Of a stretch of 64,000 bases of DNA, positions 40,699 to 53,400 are shown in pieces. Below the pieces are notes generated by a model, which was not told where the DNA came from, did no database searches, and saw nothing but the letters and a program-made list of their open reading frames with translations. How positions within the stretch are numbered: the first letter of the stretch is position 1; every line of letters starts with the position of its first letter. The translations under genes and the position numbers were made by a program. Source of the stretch: Tanypteryx hageni (Eukaryota; Arthropoda; Insecta; Odonata; Petaluridae); NCBI GenBank assembly GCA_028673005.1, contig CM054116.1, positions 71,685,315 to 71,749,314 on the forward strand, in the 5' to 3' direction.

Positions 40699-41587
40699 CT
40701 AGGTAGTAATAAAGTTCAATGTGAATCACCATCAATAATATTTTCTTTGAATAGAGCCATGAAATAAAAAATGGTAAAAATTAATTAATTTTAATTAACT
40801 AACCATTTTCCACCATTTAATCGCTAAGATTATCTAAGGTCACTATTAATCTTATAATCTTTAAACAAAACAAAAAACTTATCTTTTGATATTTAAAATC
40901 TGCGACTTATCTAAGGTCACTAAGGTTAAATAGAGCCATCAAACATTAAAATGGCAAGACATCATTAGTTTTGTATTTTTTAAATTGTTGAAGTTTATCT
41001 TCTCTAAGTACACAAACTCAAAAAGATAAGATTGTCTTTCAGTACAAATGTCAGCATATTAACAGATAATTACGGTAAATAATGAAAACTAGTATATTGG
41101 CCATCAAAAATGATGAGTTCAAATTAATAAAAAAATGGCAGTTAAATTTATAACTGATAGTAAAATATTTTAACTATCACCATATAAAATGATTTTATAT
41201 ATTTCTCACAGCAGTGGGTTGTCAAGATAAACAAATTTTGAGGTAGGGGATGGGAAGGCATTAGCCTTGGAACAACAGTATGATCTTGAGTTTTGACAAT
41301 TGCATTGACAACACGGCAGTTATCGTTAAAATGACAATATTTCCACTAAATATGCGATTTAAATGTTTAATATAAGCAATTTCAAGATAAGAAACTATCA
41401 TTTTTCTTTAAAATAGTTCAAATCTGATGAACGTAGGTCAGTTTCTAATTTTAATTTCCAAAAAAATAAAAGCCTGCACGTCAAAATCTATTTTTTGTGT
41501 GTTACCTTATGAGAAATAGAAATCTCCTGGAGTCAAACCCAGGACATTTTTCCAAATATTTTTTGGCAATCACTTTTTACACATTAA
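40699..41587. other. AT-rich stretch, nothing recognised
   Basis: No gene is supported; it ends at the TTAA target (41584-41587) of the piggyBac. Confidence 0.5.
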
Positions 41588-43209
41588 CTGCCATGGGCCC
41601 CATTTGGGGATCATAGTGTTTTTTTGTGATGATTTTGTGTTTAACTGAATGATATTGTCTTTCTGTCTGTATCTAATTACTCATTGGACATTTCGCTTCA
41701 CCGTGAAATTTGTTTTTGCTACATTGTTGCTCTAACCACATTGCAAACAAGCATAGAATTTGTATGCGCAAGCTCTGTGCCTCTTTGGAAGTTACACATG
41801 TCCAAATTTTTTGGTAAGTATTGCAGTTAAATTTTCTTTATCCTGATATTTTTATAAATATGGTCTGCAGTGTGTGTAGAGTATGAAAGATAACCGATTC
41901 TTTTATAAAGACAGAATTTATTTGATCAGAAGTACTGATCCCCATTTGGGGATCATGGCAGATGCCATGTACAAAACCTATTAGGTTTGGTTTCAAGCAG
42001 TGGGTGATGTGTTGCTCTAAAACTGGATACTGCTTTCACATGGGCTTTTATGAAGGAAAGAACGAAGAGGGAGTTTCCGTAAGTGGTTTGGGAGAAGATG
42101 TGTCATAATGAAAATGGCTTCTATGCTAGAAAATCCAAATGCACATGAACTGTATTTTGACAATCTCTTCACTAGTAATGAACTTTTGACAAAATTGAAA
42201 GAAATGGGCATTAGATAAACTGGTACAGTACGTTTCAGCAGAATGTCTCATTGCCCACTAAAAATATTCTGAAATAGAAAAAGACCATGAGGAGAATCTG
42301 ACTACAGGTATGATGCAAGCGATGAAAATTTAGAATGACAACAGCTCTGTCAAGGTTGTGTCCAACCATATTGGTCTGCGACTCCTTGAAAAAGTAAAGC
42401 AGTGGTTTAGGAAAAGAAAGAAGGAACTGAGTGTGTCATAGCCCAATGTTACAGCACAGTACAATAAATACATGGGTGAGGTGGATAAATTAGACTGGAG
42501 TGTCCAAAAACATCAAATTAGATTTAGAAGCAAAAAATGGTATTTTCTCATTTGATATGGCAATTGTCAATGCTGGGACATCACCTATATTCAAGTGCAA
42601 ATGGGAATATTCCTCTTTTAAGTTTTACATGCATGATTGCATGATATTATCTAAAGATAAACTGTATTTCAGACCCAAAAATGACTGGTAGGTCATAATA
42701 CCAAATTGCAGTTCACAAAAGTTGCATATCAGGTGACGTTCAAGCAGACCCTATTGGTCATTTATTAGAGAGAACTTGTAAAGGGAAACAACATAAATGT
42801 GCAGTACGTAAGAAAAATGAAAGAAAGCAATACAAGGTGCGTAATATTGGGTCGCATGTTTTAAAAAATGGCATAGGTAAATCTTTTCCCATTGTTTCTC
42901 TACATTTGCAGCAAGTTCCATGAAATAATATGCAGCATGCAAAAATGCTAAAATGTAATGAGGAAAGTGTAATGTTTAATTTTCATGTAGATTTTAAAAA
43001 ACAGCATAAAAATACTTTTTTTTAAATCGTACTTTGTATCAATGGGTATGCAAAATATTCGCTGAATGAGCCATCATCCCCAATTGGGGATCAGAAAAAA
43101 AGCTCAATTTCTTTGGTATTTTGTATTAGAATTAACAAAATATTTTTTCGTCATCCATAACGTATTTTCAATCATCCCAAGAAAAAATTTAAATAAAGAA
43201 ATTGGGCAG
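41588..43209 (+). mobile_element. TTAA-bounded piggyBac element with internal palindromes
   Basis: TTAA lies at 41584-41587 and 43210-43213. The element begins CTGCCATGGG and, inverted at the right, CTGCCCAATT. Three copies of a GGATCCCCATTTGGGGATC-type palindrome lie at 41597-41613, 41938-41955 and 43074-43091. Length is 1622 bp. It contains a shortened, broken transposase. Confidence 0.75.
42056..42900 (+). pseudogene. piggyBac transposase remnant (C-terminal half)
   Basis: The + strand reading with stops gives NAHELYFDNLFTSNELLTKL followed by KEMGIR, stop, TGTVR, the piggyBac 'YFDNFFTS..LL..L...G..ATGTVR' block. Then comes a damaged 'YNxYMGGVDxxD'-like block near 42465-42500 (reads GE, VDKLDWS-like in mixed frames), and Lys-rich remnants to about 42900. 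The acidic N-terminus is missing and stops are common, so it is dead. Confidence 0.7.
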
Positions 43210-43213
43210 TTAA

Positions 43214-45310
43214 TGGGTTTATATTTCAATCAAGCATTCCTGGAAGATTTTGAACCATTATCTCTTACAGTTTTCAAGATACAAACAATTAATGTTTATT
43301 AGTTGCCAGGGCAACGAAGTGGACGAAAGGAAGGAATAGCGCTATTATTATAATAGATAATCTATTAGACACAATGACCCTATATACATACACCAATTTT
43401 ATATAATAAAATCATATCTTCACACTAATGTATTTATCAAATTATATATAATCTTTCCCTAAAACAATTGCAACAATCTGATGGCTGATCATTTGTTCTT
43501 GTAGTAGTTAAGAAGAGAAGAATGCTTTTGCAGCAAATGGTCATATGAATATATCATGTACAAAACACATTCAAGCGGCAAGAAAATCAAATAATGTAGC
43601 CTCAGGAAAATATACCTCCGAACTACAATCTGTCACATTCTTATGGAAGGAATCTATCAGCAATTGATCTGTGTGGAAGAATTATAGTCTCCCTGTCATC
43701 ATAACTGCTATTTACACAATTATCTTAATCAATCATCCATAACATTCACAGCAAGCCCACTGACCTGACAACTCCCATACTATATGAAGATGTGACAGAC
43801 AATTTTATGGTTCTGTTACTGAATACCATGGATCTGCTGAGAAAGTTTTAGGGATAAAAATATATTATGCTACCACAAAATCCAATACCAATATTCCAAT
43901 CCAATTATACAATACAATTTTGTTATTTTTCAAATAATGAACGCTTTTTCTACTTGTTTTCAATCACATTAGACTTTTAAAACTACCTCAAATACTATTT
44001 AAGCAAACTCGATCATTCTTACACATGCAAGCTTCAAGTTTTCAGGTAATTTAACCTAACTACCAAAACAACAACTAACATGTTATGATAAATGGATTTG
44101 GCAGAATGTTTACGTAACTATGCTCTTTTTCTAATAGGGAAGAATTGCCTGACCACGTGAAATGTTTTCCCAATTCTATTTTACATTTCTTTGGTGAAGA
44201 TTAATGATTTTGCTAAATAGTGTCTCCGCTATCAAAAAATATGATCAATTAGGTCCTATCCTGAACCATTAAAGATATTACAATAGAACTCATGCCATAG
44301 TTTACATTGTTGACTTTCATTCCTTGCTTTACAGAATTAATGTTATTACTTTCTAATCCTACTCAGGTTGCACAGAATAAATTAGACCAAAGCCAATGAT
44401 GCATGTTTTTTCTTTCTAATTGTAATCTCTTTCAAATTCAGCTCAGGTACTCTAATGGCAACATAAATACTTTTTATTTTATACTTACTTTAAGCATGAT
44501 AGGTGTCCTTCATGGAACATATCCGTTACAGCTTAATTCTGCATAGAAAATTCTAATATATAAAAATGTGCCAATACATCCGATGTTATTGGAGAAACTA
44601 AGTCAAGCCCCAAGAACATAAAAATTGGAGGATACCATTTATAAACCAACTTGATTAATTATGAAACATGAAATAATGACCTAATCACCAACATTCTATA
44701 AATAATCACAACTCAAGATATCTGAAGTAAGAATGCTTTCGTAGGTGACGTTATATCAGTTTTCCAACTTCCAAGGCGTGATTTTTTCTACAATATTTCC
44801 AAGTGATTTTGCAGTAGATGACGCATCAACAGTATTTATAAATTACCTTACTTTACCGAAAGAATATTGCGATAATCGTTAAGTATCGATAGATTTTACT
44901 ATTGAAGCATATTCTATACATGGGATAATGGAATAACAAAAATGCTTGTTAGTAATAATCACTGTAAAGTAAAAAAAACTTCAACCTAACTGAGATTGAT
45001 TCTAAGATAAAATGCGAATATAACAAATGCTTACCGAGCATGTTAAGCATTAAACTTAATAAAAATTGCATAAATACTTAAAATGAACGTTAAAAAACAA
45101 CAAACTCACTTTTTCTGCTATCCACGCTATGGTGTTGAATTCTGGCAGTTAAGATTCACAATTTGTAGTTAGCTTTATGCAAGTAGAGTTTATAGTCAAA
45201 CAACCTCGCTCAATGCCTCAAATTAAGTGGTTCGCTTCGTATTGAAAATCTGACAATTTTATGATTTACTGAGGTAACAAAAAATACTTGTGAAACACTT
45301 GGATACTTAC
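43214..45310. other. AT-rich stretch, nothing recognised
   Basis: About 2 kb without a supported gene or element end; possibly an intron of the candidate - strand gene. Confidence 0.45.
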
Positions 45311-45387
45311 TTGTGAAACACTTAGGCGGACTGGGCATAGAACAGCGCGGCTTAAATGCATAGCCATTCACTCCGGACAGATATAAC
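45311..45387 (-). CDS. Candidate exon on the - strand
   Basis: On the - strand the acceptor is CTGTACATTACAG and the donor CACAA|GTAAGT (consensus). In the long open frame around it the exon reads LYLSGVNGYAFKPRCSMPSP, PKCFT. It could belong with 40549-40698, but its phase does not join directly. A 15-bp direct repeat (TTGTGAAACACTT) overlaps the donor side. Confidence 0.25.
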
Positions 45388-46701
45388 CTGTAATGTACAG
45401 AAGCAGTTTTACTGTTTTGCAATGAAAATACGAGAATCTGCTAAGTCTTCTGTTTCAAGTCGAATTTTGCTCATCCTGTCGTAAGACCTCCCAAATAAAC
45501 TTGCTTTTTTCTCAAGGGTGTGTTAATAATAATTCCAAACAAACTGGCTGGCAGCCACGACAACATTCGTAAATAAACGCTAAATGATCAAAATGAAATT
45601 TACGCTGTGTCCCTCTAACAATGCTGAAATCTTAACATAACCATAGCGTAACTGCGACGACCTTGAAATTATACGCATATGTTTGGAAATAAACCAACCT
45701 AAGGTGCCGTTATGCCAGACCTTTATTTAAGTTTACTTACAATGATGATGTAATTTAAAAACTACAATGTAACATTAATGATAATTTCTTAAACAATATT
45801 AACTACGTCTATCATTGTTATTTAAACCAAGTTAAGAGTTGATTACCAACGCTAAATTGCCACCGACTGTCTTTAATTAGTACATAAGAAATGTTTCTTT
45901 AATGGAATTACGGGTGACCTGTGAAATATACCCGTTTAACCGCAAGAAATTGATGAAAACTAACCTTTCCCCCGGTATCCAACAATACCAGAAAGTGCTA
46001 AAAATGTTAATGAACGAGTGCTGCTCTCTATTAGTAAAATGTTGTCACTATCATTGGTCACAACGATGTGCTTATGCGCAACCGTAGCAGACAGAACGAA
46101 TATCAAAATAAAGCCATTATAACTTGTTGGCACCAGTTTACTTCTAAACAAGATTAATTTTTTATGATCTCTGATTTGCAACTGCCGATTGAGAAATACA
46201 TCATATACCATAGCTCCGCAAGATATTCTAATCCATACATAATTTTTATACGCGAAGGAAGTACACATAGGTAAGATCGAACATTCCTACAATTATTGCT
46301 CTGTTGTTGTATTTTCAATGCACCCACCTTTAACAGTTAAAATATAGTCATATTATTACTAAGTAAAATCAAATTATGTTTCGGTAAATCGTCTTTGTTC
46401 TTTGTATATTCCAGTCATTAGCATTAATTGTAAGCTGTGTTAGTTTTTTATTTAAATATTAATGACACCTTTTGGCATTTTCTTTGTTTTCTGCAGTGGG
46501 AATGGATTCAAAACCATTAAATTTAAATCTATTGCTACTGCAATGAAGTCCTCCGCCTTCCCTTCTACGGTTTAGGAGGAAATTTTCTTTGGAGTGAGGT
46601 GCATTTGCGATTTTATAATAGTGACCTGTGATTTAGTCCCGAGCAAGTTAATTGCTAAAAGAGATAGTGTTGACGAAAATGTGGGGAGACTGTTTTCTGC
46701 T
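45388..46701. other. Upstream region of the DLGAP-like gene
   Basis: It probably holds promoter and 5' UTR. An acceptor-like TTTGTTTTCTGCAG ends at 46496, so a noncoding first exon may lie further left. Two short upstream ATG frames (46503 and 46543) precede the chosen start. Confidence 0.4.
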
Positions 46702-47475
46702 ATGGCTGAAGGAGGGAGAATGGAAAGAAGCAGCGAATCTGACGACGATGACTGGGTTCCTCCGCGTTGCTATCAATTCTCTCGACGTCGAAAGCGTAGC
46801 GCTCATCGAAAAAATAAGCGTATTTCGGAAGGACGATCCCATGAACAAATTTACTCAACCAAAGAACGATATAACGAAGGCGTTTCTAGCAGAGAGAAAA
46901 GGACTGGAAAATTTGCTACAAAATCTTGTGATAACATTTTTTACCAAACTTTTCGCTGTAAGGGAGATGCTTCGGAAGGTAATGTTGGCCGTACTCGAAA
47001 ATCGGTGCGAAACGAGACCCAGTGTATGTGGAATACATCTACGAGATCGGAAGAGCATCTTCCCCGTTTGTCTGTCCACACAACGAGGACTTCAATTCCT
47101 AAGTCTAATCGAGAGCAGCGCTTTACTTGGTCTCTACCTTCCCTTCTTTCGGGAGGGAGGAAGAACGGAGCGCTGGTTGGAATATTTGGGAAGTTAGGTC
47201 ACAAACGAAGACGTCGTCCCCCTTCTCCCTCACAAAAGGGGAGTTTGAGTCGCGCTTTTGCCCCAACACCTTGGATATTGGTCGAGTTTTCTGAAACTTC
47301 GGATTTTCAGGAGGGTGATAGTGGCAATGAATCTGATCACAGTTTTGAAGCGGCTGTAGCTGTGTTGGAAGAGCGTAAACTCGAAAGTCATCCGTCAAGA
47401 TTAAATCAGTGTGGAATTTTGAATCTATCTGGTGCTGCCCTTTCTGAAAAAAATACATTCTGCGGTGATCCTATG
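46702..47475 (+). CDS. DLGAP-like exon 1 (first coding)
   Basis: The start is chosen at the first in-frame ATG, 46702 (MAEGGRMERSSESDDDDW); the frame is open upstream to 46594 without ATG. The donor is CCTATG|GTGAGT. It encodes an acidic start, a basic stretch and NESDHSFEAAVAVLEERK. A second + strand frame is also open across 46652-47197, so the coding frame in the first half rests on the downstream joins. Confidence 0.65.
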
Positions 47476-50400
47476 GTGAGTTAAGCTAAGATATTTTGGG
47501 AGGGTTAATTGTAAAATTTCTCGTTTTTCTCACTACTTGAACTAGTGTGCAAGATAACCAGTCATTTTATTATAATTTAAATGTAGATCTTTCTTGCGAA
47601 TCGGCCGAAGTAATTGAGGTGAGAAAATAGATGACACGTGTGAGTAGAGACTAGTAGTAGTACTAGTATGTAATTAAGTGCGCTATCCAAACTCACAATT
47701 TTAGTGGTAATAATAATGTATGAATTGTTTTTCCATGAGAAATTGATCTTTTGCTCATTTAAGTGACATCAGCCTACAATAAACCGTTATATCTTTACCA
47801 TTGCAGGATTATTAAATTAAATTGTATCCTCGGTAAATTATTATTAACAAAGCATCACGGGGAAAATTAGTCGCACAGTGACGTTTTCTTCGTAGAAATA
47901 GCGATCATGCCTGGTTTTGTTTCGTCGTTTGTCAGAATTCGTCAAACGTAGGTTTCCCTTTAATTTTTTCATTTTGATCACTTCTCTAACGAGACTGATT
48001 GTGTTGAGTAGGGGCAAGGCGGCTTTCATTGACGCATGCGTGGGAGGCCAGACGACCGGATGTAGGATCAGTATAGGGCAATATATTTAGTAAAGGGGCA
48101 TAGAAACCACATTTCTAAAAAAAAATACGATAATTTACCGTAGTGTTTAAGAAAAAAATATATCTTTAAACCAAGTTGGTGTTTATTGTTTGAGCTATTT
48201 TATCGTAAGTTTTTTATTTCGGAAAACCTTGGTTCTCGTAACAGGCGTGTCCTGATGACAAGTGAACTATATTATATTCTGTTTCCAGGATTCTTCAGTT
48301 CAGAGTGCAGCGGGCAAGAAACTTTCTATTCGCCGGCCGATGAAGTCAGAGGCTGTGTAAGTACTTAAGATTAACACAATGAATGTTTTATTAGCTTAAT
48401 TCATCGTTTAAAACCAGAAGAACCTCTCCGAACCTTCTCTGTTGGTATTTATTAAGTAACATTTACTTCTTGGTTTATATTAAGATCCATATGGAATACT
48501 TAGTTTTGTAAAATGTACTTGACCGTATAAACAATGTTATATTCTTTCTTGGCATACTTCAACCGGCTTTTGCTCATTTTGACTGGGGGTTACGAATCAC
48601 TGTAACATTTTAGCTAGGTAATTGTTGCCATTAAAAGTTGTCAAAATAATTAGTGTATATCTTAAACACTATGTTGTTGTAAAACTAAGTTGCCGTCATT
48701 TACAAACCGTATACGGATTAACATTTAAAGATCGCTACTCGGTTGTATTTTGTTATTCAGTTCAGTGATCTTAACTAGGGGGCAGCATACCGTTATTCCA
48801 CCAATGAAGTTGGGCTGAGTTGGGCTAACATGGCGATGCAGACTGTTTGGTTGGTTATGTAGGTTGAAAATTCTAATGTATATAGGTCACTTCATTGCCG
48901 CTGTTCAGGCTTTATTTTTACGTATAAATTTATTGTAACTCATTCAACGTGGGACACGCTGTTACTTCGTCTCGGAAGAAAACACACAAACTGTAAGTAA
49001 AAGAATGGCAAGATACGTCATATAATGTATAACTCTTAAATTGGCAGTAGGATTTACCGTTAAATAGAAGTTATTGCCTTGAATTTAATTTTACTTGAAA
49101 TTGGTCGCAGGTAAATTCTTTTGGCAACCTTAATATTTTGGTGTGGGTATTGATTGTTTGAGTTTTATCTAAAACCTTAGTGTGAAAATTTATGATTGAA
49201 ACTTAAAGCCGTAAATTACGTTTAAGTATTATCGAAAAGTGCTTGAATAAAATGTTATATCATTCATTTACAATGTAATGTTCGGATTGTAGTTATTGCT
49301 TTAATGTAAAAATTGAAATGGGCTGTCGTATATGGTCAATTAAAATTTAATATGGGTGAAGGAGGTTGTACTGTAGCCCATAACGTTCTTACAACGTTTA
49401 TATTTTTAAGAAAATGTTCTATAAGAGGGGGACTAATTTTGGATTGAGTTAAATGAATGCTGTTCGGGTTTAAGAAGAGTCGTAAGATCGATGCTCCGCC
49501 GTAAGAGAAGAATAATAAAGGGTTCTTAAACGTCGGTGCTGCATCAGGGAATCTATAAGGTAAAGGAAACGAGTTGTTTTAGCAATGTTGGGAAAATACC
49601 GAAATAGACCCCTGGAACCACTGGAATTCAGCAAAAAAGGTCAAACCAGCACTGACTTGTTGTTTGGTTATGCTTTGAAAAATGCATGCTTGGTATGCCA
49701 GAAGAAAATGCATCAAGCTTACCTCTTTATTTTGTTTAACTCCACCTTTCCTGTGTGATGCATGGATTAGTATAGTGTTCCCTGCTTGAGAAGTAAACAG
49801 TTATCTTCAATATAACCTGGTTTCATGTCCCATTAGACGTGCATCCTTTTGTTTCACTGATGAATTTGTGTGCATGTGGGCAAAAGATCTAATGGATTAT
49901 TTTCCTGAATCAAAAGCTATGCATGGTAAAGAAGAAATATAAATGAGAGCATCAGTTAAAGCAAATGATGATATGAGGCATTAATTCCTGAATTTTAGGA
50001 ATTCAGTAGTACAAGGAACCTCTCTACTGCACCTGAAGGTAGAATACTTTTAGTAGTGTGTGCTTTCATGCAGAAATAATTCAGAGTGAGTTTGCCCTAT
50101 ATCCCTATTCATAACCTGTAGTCCTGAGGATTGGAACTTATCTCCATGCATGAAAATCTAGTCGAAGAAATATATGCTGAGAACTTTGGCCCATTATTGC
50201 TCTCAAGACATTATACCCTCACTTAGTAAAATATTGCAAGCAGTGTTGCTGTCCTCATCCTAAGAAAAAGAGTATCAAGCGACTTTTGTGAAGACATGTC
50301 AACAAAAATGGTGAGAGGCTTTAAAATGATGAGGCTACCTCATCGGATTGCCTTCTGGTAGTGCGGGGACAAGATGCCTCCCTACCTTTGCAGTCCACGC

Positions 50401-53400
50401 CACTGCCTGGCGCCTGAGGAGGAGAGGAACAAGGGTTGTGGGCTGCGGTTGGCCGTGGCTCCCCGTCCTCTTACTCTGGGCATCTGTGGAAAGGTGGCCA
50501 TCCCATCTGGTCAAAAGGATTGCGAAGGTTCAACCAGGAGGGCTCCTGAAGGTGCAGAAGGGGAGGGAGCTGCTGGTGAGATGCTGCCTACACGGAGTAT
50601 CCCAAGGATGCCCTCCTTGGAATCGATTGGGAGCTGTTCTCTTGATGCAGATGTCACAGCCAGCGAGTGTTCAGGTGTGGAGCAGGACCCAGGTGGCCAA
50701 TATCTCTTTGGCATTAGATGACTTTTGGAGAAGATGCAATTATTATCACCTGTTGGAAGTATCCAATTGGGGATCTGTATTGCATTTCTCCTATTTTAGA
50801 TTCCTCTTAGTAGATGAAAATTAATTTTAAGGAATTTATCTCTTAGTAGATAAATTCCTTAAAATTAATTTTTGTGTTTTTATCAGTCAATGCAATTTCA
50901 TTACATAGTAATAATTGCAACAAACTGTTATATAAACCATGGTATGTGTTGCAGTTTTATATTATGGAAATGATTTTTCAAATAACCTACTAATAAAATA
51001 TATATTATAAAAATTAAATATAATTATTTTTAAATACTCTGGTTGTAGTGTGTCAACTTTTTATTTCTAGCGAGTCCTCTCAGGAAGGGCACGCACATTG
51101 AATATACAAAAAAACTGAAATGTGAAACTTGAAACAAAATGCGTATTTTCTAATAGGTAAAATATTCTTTGGTGAGCATCTGCACTCCAGTGAAACACAT
51201 TTCTTACAATATATTTAAAATAAAATACTTGAATGAAGAGTATTGAAATAGAACCTGTTCTGTGTTTAAGCTGTGAGATTGGTCCATTTTAAGAGTCAAG
51301 CTGCGATTGGAGATTATCCAGATTTAAATATTTTCTGATAGGAATTTATATATAAAATATATACAACCTGGAGAGCTACAGAAATAAAAATTGGAAGAAA
51401 GAGGGATTGTATCAAGTGTTAGAAGAAGGAAATGGATGTTTTATTATAGTCTGTTGATACAAATTGCATTATCATAATACATAATGGTCGCATAACAAAC
51501 ACACATGAATATATATATATATATATATATATGCTTATTCTTCCATGAATTTTTTCATAATATTGAAGCTTTAAAAGTAGAAACCTTGTCTCAAATTAAT
51601 GTCATTCCTAGATTTTGTAATTGTTATCTTTATAAAAAAATTGGATCAACTCGACCTGCCAGTGTTACATCTTTTTGGACTAATTTCTGTAAAATAATTT
51701 AAACTTGAGTGAATACTCATGCTTTTTCGTCTATTATGTAAATATGTTGTACAAGTTTGAATTCACATAGATAAAAGGATGCATTAAATATTTATGACAT
51801 TTTTTGATCTCTTCCTAATCCTGATTACCAGAAGGATAGCATTGATCTTTCTCTAAATCATGTCCTGCTGAATGAATGTTTCATCATTTAATTGCAAAAT
51901 TGTTACATTTCATCTTAGTTTCATATTCGATGCATTTTGTTTCATTGGTGTGTCACATGCCTTAGGTCATTGTTTCTCAAACTGTGGGCGACAGCCCCCC
52001 AGGGTGGCGCAAAATTATTTTGGATGCAAGGTGAAATAAAGCTTTCACAAATAATAAAATTTTATCGGGGAATTTTTGAAAAAGTGATGCAATAAAAATT
52101 ATTAATAGTTGGATAAAATGAATAAATTTGCAAGAAAGTTTGAGAACCACTGTTGTAGGCGACATTAATTTGAAGCAGTATTTACCATTAGGAGGCATTA
52201 AGTATTGCATAACTTGTCCATATTCAATTTGAGTTGAATATTCTTTAAAATGCTAGTAAGTTACTGCAAAGGTGATTTAAAGCAGTTTATAGAGAAGTTT
52301 GGGAGTGTTTTTTAAAAAGTTGTGAGCTAACTTTAGTTGTATAAGTTATGATATTATTTATTCTGATGCCTCCAATTACTTTACAGTATTTGGTTATTTA
52401 CAATCTGTGAGAATGAATGATTTTTTAGAATTTTTAAGAACATATTTAAGCTTATCTGATTATATAGATCTTGTATAAGAGACAAGGTGAAACAGTCTTC
52501 TGAATGTAGATGAGGATTTGATATGATAACTGCATATAATTAAGATGACTTTAAAAATTGTTTATATTTTTATTTTTGTAACTGTTTATAAAGACAATAT
52601 GGTGAGTTATTTGTTATAATAGTATTGTTAGTTCAGCATAGTGTTTTTTGTGGGTTGGAGACATTTTGTCTAACTTCTTTGTTGAGGTTGCCATTATCAG
52701 TGTTTTATTTTATTTCTCCATTTAAAACAAATGTTTTAAATGAATATTTATTGATTTGAAAATTTGGTTATTAAAATAGCATTAGCCAAAACCAGTCAAC
52801 TTCAGGAAATTTGTAGAATTACCTGTAAATATTTTTATAAGGAATTTTTTATTTACGCTTTTCTGTTGTATAGAGCTTGTGCCAGAAAATTCTTTTAGAA
52901 ACTGCTTCATCGTGAGTACACATTTAAAAAAATACCAAGTTATGCATTGATTTTGGAGAATTCCCATTATATGATTAAACAAGGAAATTTTTTATTAATA
53001 CATTCACTGTAGGTAAAATTGTTAGTTGTAACAAATGAAAGTTGCAGTTGAAGTAATGGGACTAGTGGAGAAGCTTGAGGAGAATATGATCTATTAAAAA
53101 TTTTCTTTCCTCTACTTAGAAAAGGAGCTAAATCTAACTCAAGACTTAGTTAATCCCTGAAAATTTTTCCAGAAAGTGAAACTTCTGAAGAGTGATTTAT
53201 AAAGATAATTAAATTAAGGTTCAGGCTAGTGTGTAATTAATAAATTATTTCTAGAGAAATGAGTGTATAGTTTGTGTTTTTATATGTTAAGTATATTTGA
53301 ACATTGTAACTTGAATGTCATAAGAATGCTGGTTTTTTTTAAGCCTTTCATTCCCAGGATGCTGATTTCTTGGCTCTTAATATCCAAAGTGGTGTGATTT

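Noticed and set aside
44495..44545. - strand mini-exon that might link 45311-45387 to 40549-40698
   Set aside because: Splice-like signals exist, but every frame that would join contains a stop or a wrong phase.
45960..46268. 102-codon - strand frame upstream of the DLGAP-like gene
   Set aside because: It is AT-rich and has no recognisable domain, splice context or homologous pattern.
46652..47197. 181-codon + frame as the main protein of this exon
   Set aside because: It does not join the downstream exons in phase, whereas the other frame does; kept only as a finding.
50348..50824. 158-codon + frame reading CCLHGVSQGCPPWN, loosely like an RT GxPQG motif
   Set aside because: No other RT motif accompanies it, and another frame of the same block joins the DLGAP-like exons in phase.
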